DNA of 64,000 nt from an uncultured Paracoccaceae bacterium (lineage in GTDB: Bacteria > Pseudomonadota > Alphaproteobacteria > Rhodobacterales > Rhodobacteraceae): the NCBI GenBank assembly GCA_947492475.1, contig CANLNM010000001.1, positions 62,001-126,000 on the forward strand, read 5' to 3'. Shown here piece by piece: positions 26,884 to 36,311 of this stretch. Numbering within the stretch: the stretch's first letter is position 1; every line of letters begins with the position of its first letter. The notes under the pieces were generated by a model. The model searched no databases. It was given only the letters and a program-made list of their open reading frames with translations, and was not told where the DNA came from. Position numbers and translations under genes: made by a program.

Positions 26884-28065
26884 TTACGAATTAAGTTCGT
26901 AAGCCCGTTCGCCATGTACAGCCAGATCCAGACCACTGACTTCGGTTTCTTCGTCCACCCGGATTGGGATGAACAGGCGCAGGATCAGGATCAGGGCAAC
27001 GGTGACGGCCACTGTCCAGATGCCCACAACAGCCAAGCCACCCAATTGCGCGGCAAACGTGGCGTGGCCAAAGATCGCAAGCATCAGCGTCCCAAAGATG
27101 CCGCCAACGCCGTGCACCGCAAACACATCCAATGTGTCGTCGATTTTGAACACGTTGCGGATCAGGGTCACGGATTCTTGGCACAGGATACCGGCGATGG
27201 CGCCGATGGCCATGGCTTCGATTGGACCAACGGAATCAGCAGCAGGGGTGATCGACGCCAGACCGGCGATGGTTCCGGTGACGATGCCCACCAGTGATGC
27301 GCGGCCAAACTTGATCTTTTCCCACAATGCCCAAGTCAGCGATGCCATTGCGGCGGAAATATGGGTCACTGTGATGGCCATGGCCGCGGTGCCATTGGCG
27401 GCCAATGCGGACCCACCGTTAAAGCCAAACCAGCCAACCCACAGCATCGCAGCCCCGATCATCACCATGCCGGGATTATGCGGCGGAGTTGTCTGGTTTT
27501 TGCGTGGCCCAAGAAAAATCGCCAAAATGATCGCAGCCAGACCAGCCGTTTCATGCACAACAATGCCACCGGCAAAGTCAGTCACACCAGAGCCGCCAAA
27601 CCAGGCGTCGCCAGACAAGAAACCACCGCCCCAGATCCAATGCACAACAGGTGCGTAACAGATCAGCATCCAAAGCGCGGAAAACGCCAATACAAAGGCA
27701 AAACCGATCCGTTCCACATATGCGCCAACAATCAGCGCTGGTGTGATGATCGCAAAGGTCATCTGGAAGGCGAAGAACAACACTTCGGGAATGGTGCCCG
27801 ATACTGTGTCAGCGGTCACGCCGGACAGGAACATTTTGTCCAATCCACCCCAATAGCCGCCCGTCGCGGGGCCAAAAGCAATCGAATAGCCGACAACCAG
27901 CCACAGGATGCTCATCAAACAGGCGATGGCGTAACATTGCATAAACACGCTCAGCACATTGCGTGCGCGTACCAAACCGCCATAAAAAAGTGCAAGTCCG
28001 GGCAGTGTCATGAACAGGACCAGCGCCGTAGCGACGATGATCCATGCGGTATCTGCTCCATTCAT
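26884..28065 (-). CDS. amtB: Ammonium transporter
   Basis: 393 residues with about eleven membrane spans. The twin pore histidines are His171 (GIVVHETAGL) and His318 (DVFAVHGVGG), the Amt/Mep signature for NH3 or NH4+ conduction. The ATG at 28065 starts MNGADTAWIIVATALVLFM; a longer frame to 28134 has no membrane or signal logic. No glnK is adjacent, unlike many bacteria. An NtrC-type site lies 141 bases upstream. Confidence 0.95.
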   Translation of the reverse strand: MNGADTAWIIVATALVLFMTLPGLALFYGGLVRARNVLSVFMQCYAIACLMSILWLVVGYSIAFGPATGGYWGGLDKMFLSGVTADTVSGTIPEVLFFAFQMTFAIITPALIVGAYVERIGFAFVLAFSALWMLICYAPVVHWIWGGGFLSGDAWFGGSGVTDFAGGIVVHETAGLAAIILAIFLGPRKNQTTPPHNPGMVMIGAAMLWVGWFGFNGGSALAANGTAAMAITVTHISAAMASLTWALWEKIKFGRASLVGIVTGTIAGLASITPAADSVGPIEAMAIGAIAGILCQESVTLIRNVFKIDDTLDVFAVHGVGGIFGTLMLAIFGHATFAAQLGGLAVVGIWTVAVTVALILILRLFIPIRVDEETEVSGLDLAVHGERAYELNS

Positions 28066-28205
28066 AGTGGAATCCCCTCTGATTTGTCGTTGGACAGGCA
28101 CAGGCCGCATTCCAAACGCTATGAGAAGGGGCAATGTGGCTCAGGGGCGCTTAAACAAAGGGCAGTTGGCGGATTGATTAAATAATGAGCAATAAATGAG
28201 TCAAA

Positions 28206-28222
28206 TGCACATAAAAGGTGCG
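28206..28222. promoter_or_regulatory. NtrC-type site upstream of amtB
   Basis: TGCACATAAAAGGTGCG fits the enteric NtrC pattern TGCAC-N7-GTGCA in all but its last base. It lies between pncC and amtB, at enhancer distance from amtB. Whether the Rhodobacteraceae NtrC uses this pattern is uncertain. Confidence 0.4.
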
Positions 28223-28223
28223 A

Positions 28224-28688
28224 TCAGGAATCCAGCGCCCGCCCGAGCAGAGACAAGGCATGTTCAACCGATTTCGCCCGCACCTGCGCGCGACCAATCG
28301 CGCCGAACTCTATCGTTTCGGTTTGCGTTTCGCCCTGCATGCACCATCCAAAACAGACCCGACCTTCGGGTTTGTGGTCTGATCCGCCGGGGCCAGCAAT
28401 GCCGGTGATGGCCACAGACAGCTGCGCGTTTGAATTTTTGCACGCCCCCTGCGCCATTTGCGCCGCGACCTGTTCTGACACTGCGCCATAGGTGTCCAGC
28501 GTATCAGCGGACACGCCCAACATCTGCATTTTAGCGGCGTTGGTATAGGTGACAAAGCCGCGATCAAACATTGCCGACGATCCGGGGATTTCTGTCAACG
28601 CGCCTGCAACCAAACCACCGGTACAGCTTTCGGCGGTGGCGATCAACACACCTTTTGATATTGCGGTTTTCAGCAGCGTTTCGATCAT
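28224..28688 (-). CDS. pncC: Nicotinamide-nucleotide amidohydrolase (CinA C-domain)
   Basis: A 154-residue CinA-type domain that deamidates NMN to NaMN in the pyridine nucleotide cycle. Conserved TAESCTGGLVAGALTEIPGSS (18-38) and VAITGIAGPGGSDHKPEGRVCFG match PncC. It overlaps pgpA by four bases and is the last gene of the ispDF-pgpA-pncC operon. Confidence 0.93.
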   Translation of the reverse strand: MIETLLKTAISKGVLIATAESCTGGLVAGALTEIPGSSAMFDRGFVTYTNAAKMQMLGVSADTLDTYGAVSEQVAAQMAQGACKNSNAQLSVAITGIAGPGGSDHKPEGRVCFGWCMQGETQTETIEFGAIGRAQVRAKSVEHALSLLGRALDS

Positions 28689-29176
28689 AGGCCCAGCACT
28701 CCGTGGCTGAGATAAGCAAACAATCCCACGCCCAAGGCGGCGATGATCCCGGCAAACACATCATCCAGCATCACCCCCAGCGCATCGCCGCGTCGATCGG
28801 CCCAACCGATCAGGCTGGGCTTGGTGATGTCAAACAGGCGAAACAAAAGGAACGCTGTCAAAATGCCGGGCCAAAGCGCAAAGATGGACGCGCCCGCATG
28901 GCTGGCACCGATCGAAACAGGCAGCAGCGCGATCCATTGACCGGCCACTTCGTCGATGACTATTTCGGATGGGTCATGGTCCTCTTTGCCACGGGTTTCT
29001 TGGGCTGTGGCCCACCATCCTAGCGCAAATGACACCAAAACACCGATGGCCAACAACAAAGGCCCGCCAAAGGCATGCAATGGCCACGCCGCCAGCACCG
29101 CCGCCGCTGATCCCCATGTGCCGGGGGCAGGGCGCAGATGGCCGCTATAGAAAAACGTCGCAATAATATGGGTCAT
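28685..29176 (-). CDS. pgpA: Phosphatidylglycerophosphatase A
   Basis: A 163-residue membrane phosphatase that makes phosphatidylglycerol. The N-terminal [15 protein letters not shown] and the acidic motif [15 protein letters not shown], followed by [18 protein letters not shown] and [13 protein letters not shown], are diagnostic. It overlaps both neighbours by four bases, so ispDF, pgpA and pncC are translationally coupled. Confidence 0.95.
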   Translation of the reverse strand: MTHIIATFFYSGHLRPAPGTWGSAAAVLAAWPLHAFGGPLLLAIGVLVSFALGWWATAQETRGKEDHDPSEIVIDEVAGQWIALLPVSIGASHAGASIFALWPGILTAFLLFRLFDITKPSLIGWADRRGDALGVMLDDVFAGIIAALGVGLFAYLSHGVLGL

Positions 29177-30309
29177 GATTTCACCAATGTCACGGTGGCC
29201 AAGGCGGCGATGCCTTCTCCGCGACCGGTAAAACCCAGCCGTTCCGATGTGGTTGCTTTGACGCTCATCCGGTCCACGTCAATGCCCATGATCCGTGCCA
29301 TTTCTGTGCGCATCGCTGGCGCATGGGGGCCAACCTTGGGGAATTCACATATCAGCGTCACATCCGCATGGGTAATGGTGAACCCCATTTCGCGGGCCAG
29401 GTTACAGGCATGGGCCAGGAAAATTTCGCTGGCAGCCCCTTTCCATTGTGGATCAGAGGGTGGGAAATGTTGGCCGATATCACCCCGCGCCAGCCCGCCA
29501 TAAATTGCATCTGTGATCGTGTGCATGCCTACATCCGCATCAGAATGGCCTTGCAGGCCGCGGGAATGGGGGATTTTCACACCACATAGGATCACATGAT
29601 CCCCCTCGCCAAACCGATGCACGTCAAAGCCATTGCCGGTGCGTATGTCCATGTTTTGTCCTAACTTTTGCGTCAGTTTATCATTGGCACGGCCAAAATC
29701 ATCTGCCGTGGTGATTTTTAGGTTATCTTCTGCGCCGGGGACAATTGTTACGTCTATCCCAGCGGCACGCGCGACGGCCACATCATCGGCGGCGGTGCCT
29801 GTATGGCGGCGATGGGCGGCCAAAATAGCGTCAAACCGAAACCCCTGCGGAGTTTGCGCGCGAAACAAGCCCTCGCGATCTTGGGTGCCGGTGACGCGAT
29901 CCTGCTGACCATGCCATAACGCATCCGTAACGGCCAATGCCGGCGCAGCCCCGTCCGCGTGATCCAGCGCCGCCAGCACCCGATCAATCAATGGCCCATC
30001 CACAAGGGGTCGGGCGGCGTCATGGATTAACACTTTGGTTGGATGATGGGGCAACAATGCCTCTAATCCGTTGCGCACGGATGCGTCGCGCGTAGAACCA
30101 CCCGGAACACAGATGACATCGCTGTCTTGCATCAGGTCGAAATCATCCGGATGGAGCACAACAATGATCGGTCCCAGTCCGGCCCGCCGAAAGGCGTCAA
30201 GCGTATGATCTATCACACGTTTTGCCCCCAATGGGCGCCATTGTTTTGGCAGGCCTCCACCGGCCCGTTGGCCACGCCCCGCGGCGACAATAATCACGGC
30301 ATTGGTCAT
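29173..30309 (-). CDS. ispDF: Bifunctional IspD/IspF isoprenoid synthesis enzyme
   Basis: 378 residues. The N-terminal IspD cytidylyltransferase has [20 protein letters not shown] and DAARPLVD, forming CDP-methylerythritol. The C-terminal IspF cyclodiphosphate synthase (from about residue 220) begins [21 protein letters not shown] and contains [15 protein letters not shown] and [11 protein letters not shown]. The fusion is common in alphaproteobacteria. It heads a three-gene operon and is divergent from dusB. Confidence 0.96.
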   Translation of the reverse strand: MTNAVIIVAAGRGQRAGGGLPKQWRPLGAKRVIDHTLDAFRRAGLGPIIVVLHPDDFDLMQDSDVICVPGGSTRDASVRNGLEALLPHHPTKVLIHDAARPLVDGPLIDRVLAALDHADGAAPALAVTDALWHGQQDRVTGTQDREGLFRAQTPQGFRFDAILAAHRRHTGTAADDVAVARAAGIDVTIVPGAEDNLKITTADDFGRANDKLTQKLGQNMDIRTGNGFDVHRFGEGDHVILCGVKIPHSRGLQGHSDADVGMHTITDAIYGGLARGDIGQHFPPSDPQWKGAASEIFLAHACNLAREMGFTITHADVTLICEFPKVGPHAPAMRTEMARIMGIDVDRMSVKATTSERLGFTGRGEGIAALATVTLVKS

Positions 30310-30366
30310 GCGACACTCCTTTGGTCCTTCCTATTGGTTGCCCAAGGCAGGTGCAATTCCCGGATT

Positions 30367-30509
30367 TGATCAAGTTGTTTTGCTTAATTTATAGGCATTG
30401 CATAAATATCGCCCGTTTTTCGGGCGAAACAGCCTGAGCGCGCATTGTGATTGGGCGATGGTGCGCGTAAATCTAATGCATCGCCCAAGTGTTAAGCAGG
30501 TGCCTTATT
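30367..30509 (+). promoter_or_regulatory. dusB-ntrBC leader with alternative hairpins
   Basis: A possible promoter reads TTGATC, 17 bases, TTATAG (30367-30395). Downstream, TCGCCCG-TTTTT-CGGGCGA (30409-30427) forms a 7-bp hairpin, and TTGGGCGAT (30451-30459) pairs with ATCGCCCAA (30480-30488) around a 20-base loop. The four GGGCGA/TCGCCC segments can pair in other combinations, so the hairpins exclude each other. The second one ends beside the ribosome site. Confidence 0.5.
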
Positions 30510-31496
30510 TTGGACCACATAAATCTAGATGACCTAACGTTGACGCCACCTGTGGCGCTTGCGCCATTGGCAGGCATCACCGATTTGCCGTTTCGCCAAT
30601 TGGTTGGGCGATTTGGCGCGGGTTGGGTTGTGTCAGAAATGGTTGCCTCACAGGAAATGGTGCAGGCGAAACCCGGCGTGCGTGAACGGGCAGAGCTGGG
30701 CTATGATCAGTCAGACACAGCTGTGCAAATCGCCGGTCGCGACGCCTATTGGATGGCCGAAGCCGCCCGTCAAATCGAGGCAAACGGCGCCCGTTTCATT
30801 GATATCAACATGGGCTGTCCTGCCAAAAAGGTCACAAACGGCTATTCCGGTTCTGCGCTGCTGAAAACGCCGGATCACGCGCTAAGCCTGATCGAAGCGG
30901 TGGTCGAAGCGGTGAACATTCCGGTCACGTTGAAAACCCGGCTGGGTTGGGATGACGACAGTTTGAACGCCGCTGATGTGGCCAAACGCGCTGAGGATGC
31001 TGGCATCAAACTGGTCACTATACACGGGCGCACCCGGTGCCAGTTTTACAAAGGCGCGGCAGATTGGGATGCCATTCGTTCCATTAAGGATTCGGTGTCG
31101 ATCCCTGTGATTGCCAACGGGGATATTGTCGATGCCGAAACCGCAGGTTTGGCGTTGGAAAAATCCGGTGCGGATGGGGTGATGATTGGGCGCGGTGCGC
31201 AGGGGCGACCTTGGATTTTGGCACAAGTGTCCGCTGCGCTTCATGGCGGACAAGCCCCTGAAATTCCGATAGGAAATGACCTAGTCGATATGGTATGTGA
31301 GCATTTTGAAGCTATGATTTCTTTTTACGGCCCTCAATTGGGCAATCGCGTCGCGCGCAAACATCTGGGCTGGTACATGGATGACGCAAACACGCCCACA
31401 CCCCTGCGCAAAGCCGTGTTAATGGAACGCGACACCACCAAAACGCTGCGTTTGTTGCCCGATGCCTTAACCCAAAGCCAAGGGGTCGCCGCATGA
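30510..31496 (+). CDS. dusB: tRNA-dihydrouridine synthase B (NifR3)
   Basis: About 328 residues. FMN TIM-barrel: APLAGITDLPFRQLVGRFGAGWVVSEMV, the catalytic cysteine in INMGCPAKKV, then IPVTLKTRLGWDD and HGRTRCQFYKGAADW, GADGVMIGRGAQGRPW. It reduces specific tRNA uridines. The start is uncertain: TTG at 30510 has AGCAGG upstream and gives the normal N-terminus; GTG at 30489 adds seven residues. The order nifR3-ntrB-ntrC is that known from Rhodobacter capsulatus. Confidence 0.93.
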   Translation: MDHINLDDLTLTPPVALAPLAGITDLPFRQLVGRFGAGWVVSEMVASQEMVQAKPGVRERAELGYDQSDTAVQIAGRDAYWMAEAARQIEANGARFIDINMGCPAKKVTNGYSGSALLKTPDHALSLIEAVVEAVNIPVTLKTRLGWDDDSLNAADVAKRAEDAGIKLVTIHGRTRCQFYKGAADWDAIRSIKDSVSIPVIANGDIVDAETAGLALEKSGADGVMIGRGAQGRPWILAQVSAALHGGQAPEIPIGNDLVDMVCEHFEAMISFYGPQLGNRVARKHLGWYMDDANTPTPLRKAVLMERDTTKTLRLLPDALTQSQGVAA

Positions 31497-32581
31497 TCAC
31501 CGATCAAAATCTGTGGGCGTCCTTGCCTGTGCCAACCTTGCTGATCGGCCCCGATGACCTGATTGCGGACAGCAATCCGGCGGCGGAATTGTTTTTGAAC
31601 CTGTCGGCCAAATCGCTGCTTGGCGCGTCGATCTGGGACAAAGTGATGATCGACGCCCCGATCGAGGACCCTTATGCGCGCGCCATCAAGGACCGAACGC
31701 CGCTGTTTGTGAACGATGTGGATGTGGGCAGCGGTGAACGCCCGCCCATGCAATGCAACGTTCAGTTTTCGCCGCTCCAAGGCAGTGAACGCCAGTTTTT
31801 GATGATGATTTCCCCCCGCGAAATCGCCACGCGCATGACCCAGAACGCCACCACCAGTCGCGCGGCCAAATCCGCGATTGGTATGGCCGAAATGCTGGCC
31901 CATGAAATCAAAAACCCACTGGCAGGCATCACAGGGGCGGCGCAATTATTGTCGATGGGATTGGATGCTCAAGATCTGGAAATGACCGATCTGATTGTCG
32001 AAGAAAGCCGCCGCATCGTGAAGTTGCTGGAACAAGTTGAGCAATTTGGCAATCAGCGCCCGCCAATGTGCAGCCCGGTGAATATCCACGATTTATTGGA
32101 CCGGGCCCGACAATCCGCCAGTGTTGGCTTTGGCGCGCATATGAACTTTGTCGAAGATTACGATCCGTCATTGCCACAGACCTTTGTGGATGGGGATCAA
32201 ATGCTGCAAGTGTTTTTGAACCTTTTGAAAAATGCCAGCGAAGCCAGCAAACAAGGCGGCACCATTCGCCTGCGGACATTTTATGACCCGTCGCTGCGAC
32301 TGCGGCGCAAAGAGGGTCCGCCTGCGCGATTGCCGTTGCAGATTGAAATCATTGATGACGGGCCCGGCTTGCCGCCTGACATCGCCACACATGTTTTTGA
32401 CCCCTTTGTGTCGGGCAAAGAAAACGGAACCGGGCTTGGGCTCGCTTTGGTCAGTAAATTGCTGGTCGATAATGGCGGATCGATTTCGGTGGATTCTATT
32501 CCGGGACGCACTGTGTTTCGCGTCGCGCTTCCGCTTGTTCCCAAAGGCACCCCTAATTTTGATCCCGCAGGAGAACTGTAA
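31493..32581 (+). CDS. ntrB: Nitrogen regulation sensor kinase NtrB
   Basis: 362 residues: N-terminal PAS-like domain (about 5-110), dimerisation helix with phospho-accepting His137 ([14 protein letters not shown]), and an ATPase domain with N box ([12 protein letters not shown]), G1 (IDDGPGLPP) and G2 (GTGLGLAL). In response to PII status it phosphorylates or dephosphorylates NtrC. It overlaps dusB by four bases and ntrC by one (TAATG). Confidence 0.94.
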   Translation: MITDQNLWASLPVPTLLIGPDDLIADSNPAAELFLNLSAKSLLGASIWDKVMIDAPIEDPYARAIKDRTPLFVNDVDVGSGERPPMQCNVQFSPLQGSERQFLMMISPREIATRMTQNATTSRAAKSAIGMAEMLAHEIKNPLAGITGAAQLLSMGLDAQDLEMTDLIVEESRRIVKLLEQVEQFGNQRPPMCSPVNIHDLLDRARQSASVGFGAHMNFVEDYDPSLPQTFVDGDQMLQVFLNLLKNASEASKQGGTIRLRTFYDPSLRLRRKEGPPARLPLQIEIIDDGPGLPPDIATHVFDPFVSGKENGTGLGLALVSKLLVDNGGSISVDSIPGRTVFRVALPLVPKGTPNFDPAGEL

Positions 32582-33945
32582 TGGACGGTACTGTACTAGT
32601 TGCTGATGATGATCGCACCATCCGCACCGTGTTAACCCAGGCGTTGACCCGCGCCGGATGTAAGGTGCATGCCACGTCATCTTTGGTCACGTTGATGCGC
32701 TGGGTCGAAGAAGGCAAAGGCGATCTGGTGATTTCAGACGTGGTCATGCCGGACGGTAATGGTTTGGAAACATTGCCAAAAATCACCCAAGCCCGCCCCG
32801 GTTTGCCGGTGATCATCATTTCGGCGCAAAACACGATCATGACAGCCATTCAGGCGGCCGAAGCCGAAGCCTATGATTACCTGCCCAAACCGTTTGACCT
32901 GCCGGATTTGATGAAACGGGCCAGTCGCGCCCTAGAGGTAAAGCGCCGCGTTCCAACCCCAAGAGGTGAGGTTGACGACGACCAGGGCGAGTTGCCCTTG
33001 GTGGGGCGCACACCGGCGATGCAGGCGCTCTATCGTTTGGTGGCGCGGGTGATGAACACCCAGTTGCCAGTGTTGATCACAGGTGAAAGTGGCACAGGTA
33101 AGTCACTGATCGCACGTGCTATTCACGACTTTTCAGATCGGCGCAATCTACCATTTGTTGTGGCATCAGCGGATGATCTGATGGGGGTAGAGGGCGCGTC
33201 GCAATTGTTAAATCGCGTGCGTGGCGGGTCGCTAGTGTTTGACGAAGTGGGGGATTTTCCTGACGTAGAACAGGCCAAAATCGTGCGGATGTTGGATGTG
33301 ATGGGCGAAAATGCGCCCCGGATCATGTCGACCAGCCAATCTGATTTATCGTCCGTCATGGAAGCCGGGAAATTCCGTGAGGATTTGTTTTATCGGCTCG
33401 GGGGCGTGACCGTTCATGTGCCGTCTTTGCGCGAACGGGTGGATGATATTCCGCTCTTGGCGGATCATTTTCTGTTACGGGCTGAACGCGAAGGCGCGAT
33501 GCTGAAACGGTTTACCCCGGATGCCTTGGATTTGGTGCGCAGCTATAGCTGGCCGGGCAATGTGCGGCAGTTGGAAAATGTAATGCGCCGATTGGTTGTG
33601 ACCGCGCTAGAGGCGGAAATCACCCAAAGCGAAGTCGAAGCCGTGTTGGGCAACCAACCCGCAATGGAACCGCTGCGTGCGGGCGGGGATGGGGACAAAT
33701 TATCGGCCTCGGTTGAACGGCATTTGCGGCGGTATTTCGATCTGCATGGCGGTGTGTTGCCGCCCCCCGGTCTGCATCAACGTATTTTACGCGAAGTTGA
33801 GCTGCCATTGATCGAAATCGCGCTGGATGCCACTGGTGGAAATCAGGCCAAATGTGCCGATCTTTTGGGGATCAACCGCAATACCTTGCGTAAGAAGATT
33901 ACAGATTTGGATATTCGCGTGACACGGCGGCGCAAATTGATGTAA
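32581..33945 (+). CDS. ntrC: Nitrogen regulator NtrC, GAFTGA-less type
   Basis: 454 residues. Receiver domain with Asp53 ([13 protein letters not shown]), AAA+ domain with Walker A GESGTGKS and Walker [11 protein letters not shown], and a Fis-type helix-turn-helix ([22 protein letters not shown]). The loop that carries GAFTGA in sigma-54 activators is deleted: [21 protein letters not shown] runs straight to Walker B. This matches the Rhodobacter capsulatus NtrC, which activates sigma-70 promoters. AmtB and nitrogen assimilation genes are likely targets. Confidence 0.95.
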   Translation: MDGTVLVADDDRTIRTVLTQALTRAGCKVHATSSLVTLMRWVEEGKGDLVISDVVMPDGNGLETLPKITQARPGLPVIIISAQNTIMTAIQAAEAEAYDYLPKPFDLPDLMKRASRALEVKRRVPTPRGEVDDDQGELPLVGRTPAMQALYRLVARVMNTQLPVLITGESGTGKSLIARAIHDFSDRRNLPFVVASADDLMGVEGASQLLNRVRGGSLVFDEVGDFPDVEQAKIVRMLDVMGENAPRIMSTSQSDLSSVMEAGKFREDLFYRLGGVTVHVPSLRERVDDIPLLADHFLLRAEREGAMLKRFTPDALDLVRSYSWPGNVRQLENVMRRLVVTALEAEITQSEVEAVLGNQPAMEPLRAGGDGDKLSASVERHLRRYFDLHGGVLPPPGLHQRILREVELPLIEIALDATGGNQAKCADLLGINRNTLRKKITDLDIRVTRRRKLM

Positions 33946-33961
33946 AACCGCAACATAACCG

Positions 33962-33993
33962 TGGCCCTTTGGTCCCAGTCACAAACTGGGCCA
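33962..33993 (+). other. Hairpin between ntrC and ntrY
   Basis: TGGCCC (33962-33967) pairs with GGGCCA (33988-33993); alternatively CCCAGT (33974-33979) pairs with ACTGGG (33985-33990). The two compete. No U tract follows, and ntrY begins 16 bases later, so it is more likely an intercistronic structure than a terminator. Confidence 0.4.
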
Positions 33994-34009
33994 ATGCAGG
34001 ACCACATAA

Positions 34010-36304
34010 ATGGCGGTTGGGGCGGTTTTGCCCCTTGTAAACAGGGCGATGCACGTGCGGCGGTCCCCGACGGGTAGGAATTTGAGCCGGCTGAGCCGGT
34101 GGCGCAGGCAGCGTCGCGTTCAAAACGCGGCCACGCTTGGGATGGTGATTCTCGGCCCGATTCTCATTGGTATTACGATTGCTGCCCTTGGTCCGCTGGA
34201 CCAAGTGGGCGGTGGCAGTACGCTGCGCCTGATCCTGCTGATCGATTTGGTTTACGTCATGGTTGTGGCGTCATTGGTGCTGCAAAGGCTGGCGCAAATG
34301 ATCGCTGCGCGCCGGGCCAAATCGGCTGGATCGCAATTGCATTTACGACTGGTGGGCGTGTTTGCCTTTTTGGCTTTGGTTCCGACGGTTCTGGTCGCAT
34401 TTTTCGCGGCAGGCACCCTAAATTTCGGCCTCGAAGGGTGGTTTTCGGACCGGGTGCGCAATGTGGTTGGGGCATCGCTAAACGCGGCCGTCGCCTATAA
34501 AGAAGAGCACCGCCAGGAATTGACCCGCGATGGGCTTGGACTGGCGGGATACCTGAATTTGGAACGTCAGCGCACGCCGTTTATGGACAATGGCGAAATT
34601 CGTGAATCGCTGGCACGGGTGCAGGGGCAAATCGAACGCAGCCTAACCGAGGCCTATGTGATCAACGGCGTTGGTGAAATTCTGGCGCGCGGTCCACGGT
34701 CCTATGAGTTTGATTTTGAACGTCCAAGTGCCGAACAGATCGAGGCGGCGCTTGAAACGGGTATTCTGATCATCGAAGACGCAGATATTAACGAATATCG
34801 TGCCATAATCCCGCTCGAAACCTATGTGGACCGGTTGCTATACGTCACCAGAGAGGTCGACGGCGAAGTCCTGACCCTGTTGGATGACACACAGGAATCC
34901 GTCACGCTTTATGAACAGCTGGAAAACGAACGTGGTCGGTTGCTGTTTGAATTTGCGCTGCTTTATCTGGGGTTTGCACTGATTTTGATCTTGGCGGCGA
35001 TTTGGCTCGGATTTTGGTTCGCCGAACGTTTGTCCCGTCCGGTTGGGCGATTGTTGAACGCATCACAGCGGGTGGGTTCTGGTGATTTGAACGTGCGCGT
35101 CCTAGAAGATGACGGTGAGGATGAAATTTCTCAGCTCGGGCGAAACTTTAACGAAATGACCGAACAATTGCGGGGCCAGCGCGAGGAATTGCTGCAAAAT
35201 AACCGTCAGATTGAACGACGCAGACGGCTGTTTGATTCCGTTCTCAGCTCGATCACATCTGGGGTGGTGGGCTTGGATGCCGAGGGAAATATCGCCTTTG
35301 TGAACCCGTCCGCCCGTCGATTGTTGGATGTGGACAGCGACAGCGCCAACACCGAATTGTCTGTGGCTGTGCCAGAATTCACCCCGATATTTGACCGGTT
35401 GCGGGACGAAAAACGCGAAGTTTTGCAGGATCAGGTCAATCTGATCCGCGGCGGAAAACAAGAATCCCTGTTGGTTCGGGTTTCTCAGCGCCGCAATGAC
35501 GAAGAACGGCTAGAGGGCTATGTGGTGGCATTTGACGATGTGACCGATCTGGTTTCGGCGCAGCGCATGGCGGCCTGGGGGGATGTGGCGCGCCGCATTG
35601 CCCATGAGATCAAAAACCCGCTGACCCCCATTCAATTGTCCGCAGAACGGATCAAACGCAAATTCAGCCCCAAAGTGGGCGAAGATAGCGATGTACTGGA
35701 ACATATGACCGAAGTTATTGTGCGTCAAACCAATGACTTGCGGCGCATTGTTGATGAATTTTCTAAATTCGCGCGGATGCCAGAACCTGAACGGTTTACC
35801 AATGACGTGGTCAGTTTGGTGCGCGATGCGGTGCTGCTGCAAGAGGCCGGTCAACCAAATGTGCATCTGGTGAGCGATCTACCCGCGTCACCGATTTTGG
35901 CGGATCTGGATTCAACCATGATTTCCCAAGCCTTGACCAACTTGATTAAGAACGCAGGCGAAGCAATTGAAAGTCTTCAAGAAAAGGGCGCACCCGATGG
36001 GCATTCCCCAGAGATACGCGTGCGTCTTGTCCAAAACGAAGACCACGTTTTGATCACAATTATGGACAATGGGATCGGCCTGCCAGAAGATCGGGCAAAA
36101 CTGTTTGAACCCTATGTGACCACACGGTCATCAGGCACCGGGCTGGGCCTGCCGATTGTCAAAAAAATCATCGAAGAACATGGGGGAACGCTGTCATTGA
36201 CCGACGCTGACCCCTTTGGCGAAACGTCGCATCAGGGCGCCTGCGCGCTGATCGACCTGCCGGTTAAACCGGCCAATAGTGTAACAGAAAGTGCAGCAGA
36301 ATGA
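34010..36304 (+). CDS. ntrY: Sensor histidine kinase NtrY
   Basis: 764 residues. Three N-terminal membrane spans (about 42-62, 70-92, 112-136), a periplasmic region to about 310, another span (FALLYLGFALILILAAIWLGFWF), then HAMP, PAS (FDSVLSSITSGVVGLDAEGNIAFVNPSAR) and a HisKA domain with [25 protein letters not shown], then the ATPase domain (TGLGLPIVKKI). It partners NtrX and is linked to redox, nitrogen and envelope control in alphaproteobacteria. ATG 34010 has AGGA upstream; an ATG at 34049 is an alternative. Confidence 0.95.
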   Translation: MAVGAVLPLVNRAMHVRRSPTGRNLSRLSRWRRQRRVQNAATLGMVILGPILIGITIAALGPLDQVGGGSTLRLILLIDLVYVMVVASLVLQRLAQMIAARRAKSAGSQLHLRLVGVFAFLALVPTVLVAFFAAGTLNFGLEGWFSDRVRNVVGASLNAAVAYKEEHRQELTRDGLGLAGYLNLERQRTPFMDNGEIRESLARVQGQIERSLTEAYVINGVGEILARGPRSYEFDFERPSAEQIEAALETGILIIEDADINEYRAIIPLETYVDRLLYVTREVDGEVLTLLDDTQESVTLYEQLENERGRLLFEFALLYLGFALILILAAIWLGFWFAERLSRPVGRLLNASQRVGSGDLNVRVLEDDGEDEISQLGRNFNEMTEQLRGQREELLQNNRQIERRRRLFDSVLSSITSGVVGLDAEGNIAFVNPSARRLLDVDSDSANTELSVAVPEFTPIFDRLRDEKREVLQDQVNLIRGGKQESLLVRVSQRRNDEERLEGYVVAFDDVTDLVSAQRMAAWGDVARRIAHEIKNPLTPIQLSAERIKRKFSPKVGEDSDVLEHMTEVIVRQTNDLRRIVDEFSKFARMPEPERFTNDVVSLVRDAVLLQEAGQPNVHLVSDLPASPILADLDSTMISQALTNLIKNAGEAIESLQEKGAPDGHSPEIRVRLVQNEDHVLITIMDNGIGLPEDRAKLFEPYVTTRSSGTGLGLPIVKKIIEEHGGTLSLTDADPFGETSHQGACALIDLPVKPANSVTESAAE

Positions 36305-36311
36305 GGGCGTT

